Below, in pieces: positions 30,785-32,919 of a stretch of 32,919 bases of DNA; position 1 is the stretch's first letter; every line of letters begins with the position of its first letter. The stretch is from positions 82 to 33,000 of the forward strand of contig NZ_APHR01000056.1 in assembly GCF_000349205.1 (NCBI RefSeq), written 5' to 3'. The notes beneath the pieces were generated by a model. The model did not search any database, was not told where the DNA came from, and saw only the letters and a list, made by a program, of their open reading frames with translations. The stretch comes from Methylophaga lonarensis MPL. GTDB lineage: Bacteria > Pseudomonadota > Gammaproteobacteria > Nitrosococcales > Methylophagaceae. The position numbers were made by a program, and so were the translations under genes.

Positions 30785-32065
30785 CACTGTTTGAGCGGTC
30801 TTGATAATAGCTTGTGCACAGCTTATGCCATTGCTGATGGCAGCTTCCAGTGTGGCTGGATAAGGGTGTGCAATGTGATCACCCGCTAGCCACAAGCCTT
30901 GTAATGATGTCTGGCTGGCCGGGCGAAGGGCTTGAATGCTGGCGGTACAGGCGAATGTGGCTTTTTTTTCCCGAATCACTTTTGACTCAAGCGAAGCCGC
31001 TGGCATTTGTGGCTGTAACAGGCAAATTTCGGCGCAGACATGCTCAACCAGTCGCTCAGATGATATCTGCATATGTGGTCCCGGACCACTGATAACCACC
31101 GCAATCAGGCCAGGATAATAGCTACTGCGATCGAACAACCACTGACTGAGTGTTCCTGAACTACCAATCATCGGCGTGGTCAGGCGACTATCAGCCGGGT
31201 ATTGCAGATAAATTGTTGTGATTGGGTAATGATTGAAAGTGATCTGATCGGCAGCGGGTAGTAGCCGGGTAATCTGATCCGCATGACAGGCAAGAATCAG
31301 CTGATCACAATCAAACACTTCTCCCTGACTGGTTTCGGCGGCAATGACTTTATTGCCCTTGCAGCGAACGGAGACAACCCGGGTCTGGAAATGCACTTCG
31401 TGTTGCCGTGCCTTAAGATATTCGATAGCGGCCGTGGGGAATACACTGCCCAAACTACGCTTGGCTATCAACAGATCTGCGTGCGCCCTCTTTGTTAACA
31501 GGCTGTCTTTGAGCACTCTGGCAAACACCTGGGCAGAGGCTTCATTGATTGGCGTATTCATGGTGGCAAGGCAGAGCGGCTCCCATAACTGGCTGATCAG
31601 TCGATCTGACTGCGCGGTCTGTTGGCACCATTGCAGCACCGTACTGTGGTGATTTTTCAGATGATACGAAATACGTGATGAAAAGCGCAGCAGGCGAACG
31701 AAGTCCCTGATGCCGAGACTTTTCATCAAACCTTTCAGCAGAGGTAGGGGCCAGGGTGCGGCACTGTGTGCATTGAGATGCAGTGATGGGTAATGACTTG
31801 AGTGAATGACAAGATTGAGGGGGGATCGGTCAAACAATGCTTCTGGATTCTGGCCTACGTCACGAATCAGTTCAAACATCTGTTGGTAGGCGCCGATCAT
31901 CAGGTGCTGACCATTATCAATGACACGATCACCCCAACTGACATCACGCGCTCTGCCTCCCGGCTGAGCCGCAGCCTCAAGTAGTGTGACATCAAAACCG
32001 TGTGAACTGAGCCGAACTGCAGCCGCCAGACCGCTCCAGCCGGCACCAACCACCACACATTTCAT
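30767..32065 (-). CDS. hpnE: Squalene-forming FAD-dependent desaturase HpnE
   Basis: The 432-residue flavoenzyme of the phytoene-desaturase superfamily. The FAD motif is CVVVGAGWSGLAAAVRLS at the very N-terminus, followed by LLEAAAQPGGRARD. The C-terminal LWLAGDHIAHPYPATLEAAI is the second FAD signature. With HpnC and HpnD it converts farnesyl diphosphate to squalene; HpnE reduces hydroxysqualene. The ATG at 32065 overlaps the hpnD stop (ATGA), which supports this start; an upstream in-frame start at 32107 would add 14 residues inside hpnD. Downstream products (hopanoids or C30 carotenoids) cannot be told from this window. Confidence 0.9.
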   Translation of the reverse strand: MKCVVVGAGWSGLAAAVRLSSHGFDVTLLEAAAQPGGRARDVSWGDRVIDNGQHLMIGAYQQMFELIRDVGQNPEALFDRSPLNLVIHSSHYPSLHLNAHSAAPWPLPLLKGLMKSLGIRDFVRLLRFSSRISYHLKNHHSTVLQWCQQTAQSDRLISQLWEPLCLATMNTPINEASAQVFARVLKDSLLTKRAHADLLIAKRSLGSVFPTAAIEYLKARQHEVHFQTRVVSVRCKGNKVIAAETSQGEVFDCDQLILACHADQITRLLPAADQITFNHYPITTIYLQYPADSRLTTPMIGSSGTLSQWLFDRSSYYPGLIAVVISGPGPHMQISSERLVEHVCAEICLLQPQMPAASLESKVIREKKATFACTASIQALRPASQTSLQGLWLAGDHIAHPYPATLEAAISNGISCAQAIIKTAQTVSISQQ

Positions 32066-32915
32066 CGTTGTTTGGACAACCTTTTCTCCGCGCGGGCCGT
32101 TGTCCATGCCAGCCAGAGTTTACGCAGAGGTGTCAGTGAGACTCTGTGTTGCATCACTTGGAACCCATCTTTTTCGATTTCATCGAGCGTGGTTTCATAG
32201 ATGCGCGCCATGATGAGCGCTGTTTGTTGTGATTGCCGGTCTTCTGCTGGAAGTAACTGCATGGCCTGGCGATAAAACTGACGAGCACGATCCGCCTGAA
32301 ACTTCAGCAAATTAGCCAATTCATCGGTCTGTTTGAGCGAGAGGATGTCCTGTTCTGTCAATGAAAATTGCGCTATTTCATCGAGAGGCAAATAAATTCG
32401 ACCTCGCTCGGCATCTTCACGGACATCTCGAATGATGTTGGTAAGTTGAAATGCCATGCCAAGATTTTCGGCAAATTTAAGCGTTTTGCGATTCTGGTAA
32501 CCGAATATTTCAGCGGACAGTAATCCGACAACACTGGCAACGCGATGGCAATACAGCGCTAGGTGCTTGTATTCGGCATAGCGTTGCTGATGTAGATCCA
32601 TCGCCATGCCATCAATGATTTCCATGAAATATTCCTGGTGGAGATCAAAGTCATTCAGAGATTCGGCCAGTGCCAGCCCAACAGGGTGTTCCGGACGGTT
32701 TTGGAAGGTGTTGATGATTTCATTACGCCACCACTCCAAGGTGCTGGCGGCGACTTGCGGATCACTGATTTCATCGACAGCGTCGTCTACTTCCCGACAG
32801 AAAGCATACAAAGCCATGATGGCCTTGCGCCGAGGTTCAGGCAAAAACAGGAAGCTGTAATAAAAGCTGGAACCGCTCTTGGCGGCTTTGTCTCGGCAAT
32901 ACTGTCAGGCGTCAT
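32062..32915 (-). CDS. hpnD: Presqualene diphosphate synthase HpnD, apparent 5' frameshift
   Basis: This squalene/phytoene synthase-family enzyme condenses two farnesyl diphosphates to presqualene diphosphate. The first Asp-rich motif is CREVDDAVDE and the second is NIIRDVREDAERGRIYLP. The conserved N-terminal KAAKSGSSFYYSF and QYCRD are encoded upstream of the longest in-frame start (TTG 32844), but this frame meets a stop (TGA 32907-32905). A start ATG at 32915, followed by Thr-Pro codons and the bases GA, would join the QYCRD frame if one base were present near 32905. The family usually begins M-T-P-D/E-Q-Y-C, so one base seems lost here. The gene is coupled to hpnE by an ATGA overlap. Confidence 0.82.
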
Positions 32916-32919
32916 CGTT

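Overview
The window looks like a chromosomal stretch of a gammaproteobacterium that grows on one-carbon compounds, most like Methylophaga or a close relative. This is inference. The supports are the E. coli-like order gloB/yafS-type methyltransferase/rnhA/dnaQ, a secreted MxaD-type protein next to a NarL-type two-component pair, a long proteobacterial TrpS, a tkt-gap-pgk-pyk-fba cluster, and hpnD-hpnE squalene genes. I see no prophage, insertion sequence, CRISPR array, tRNA or rRNA. Gene density is high. No gene-free stretch exceeds 300 bases; the longest are about 217 bases (1462-1678) and 224 bases (5576-5799), and both lie between divergent genes.

Region by region. 1-3492: a response regulator (cut by the left edge) and its histidine kinase on the minus strand, divergent from three genes for exported proteins: a small unknown protein, an MxaD-like SRPBCC protein and a YVTN beta-propeller. 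This resembles accessory sets found beside PQQ-dependent alcohol dehydrogenases. 3495-5575: trmL and mltD on the minus strand. 5800-8446: an overlapping operon of a DUF2797 protein, pyrD and an MscS channel. 8487-11226: gloB divergent from methyltransferase, rnhA and dnaQ. 11249-15087: the heat-shock block grpE, dnaK, dnaJ, with a clear sigma-32 promoter before grpE and another before dnaK, and hairpin terminators after dnaK and dnaJ. 15171-16660: dapB and a thioredoxin-fold protein. 16687-23660: central carbon genes tkt, gap, pgk, pyk, fba, with terminators between the first units and a consensus CRP-type site before gap. 23763-28565: crcB, DUF190, serS, site-2 protease, trpS, rluB, nearly all overlapping or within about 30 bases. 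28575-32915: minus-strand genes for a diguanylate cyclase, an SDR protein, a small lipoprotein, hpnE and hpnD.

Functionally, transketolase, GAPDH, PGK, pyruvate kinase and aldolase would rearrange and oxidise sugar phosphates made by formaldehyde assimilation or the pentose phosphate route. HpnD and HpnE are the last two steps of the three-enzyme route from farnesyl diphosphate to squalene. The left-edge cluster could support or regulate periplasmic alcohol oxidation.

Most of the window is ordinary housekeeping. The points most worth a second look are the exported-protein and two-component cluster at the left edge, the operator-like region before gap, a terminator placed just ahead of tkt, the Cys-rich DUF2797 protein, and an apparent one-base frameshift at the 5' end of hpnD close to the right edge.
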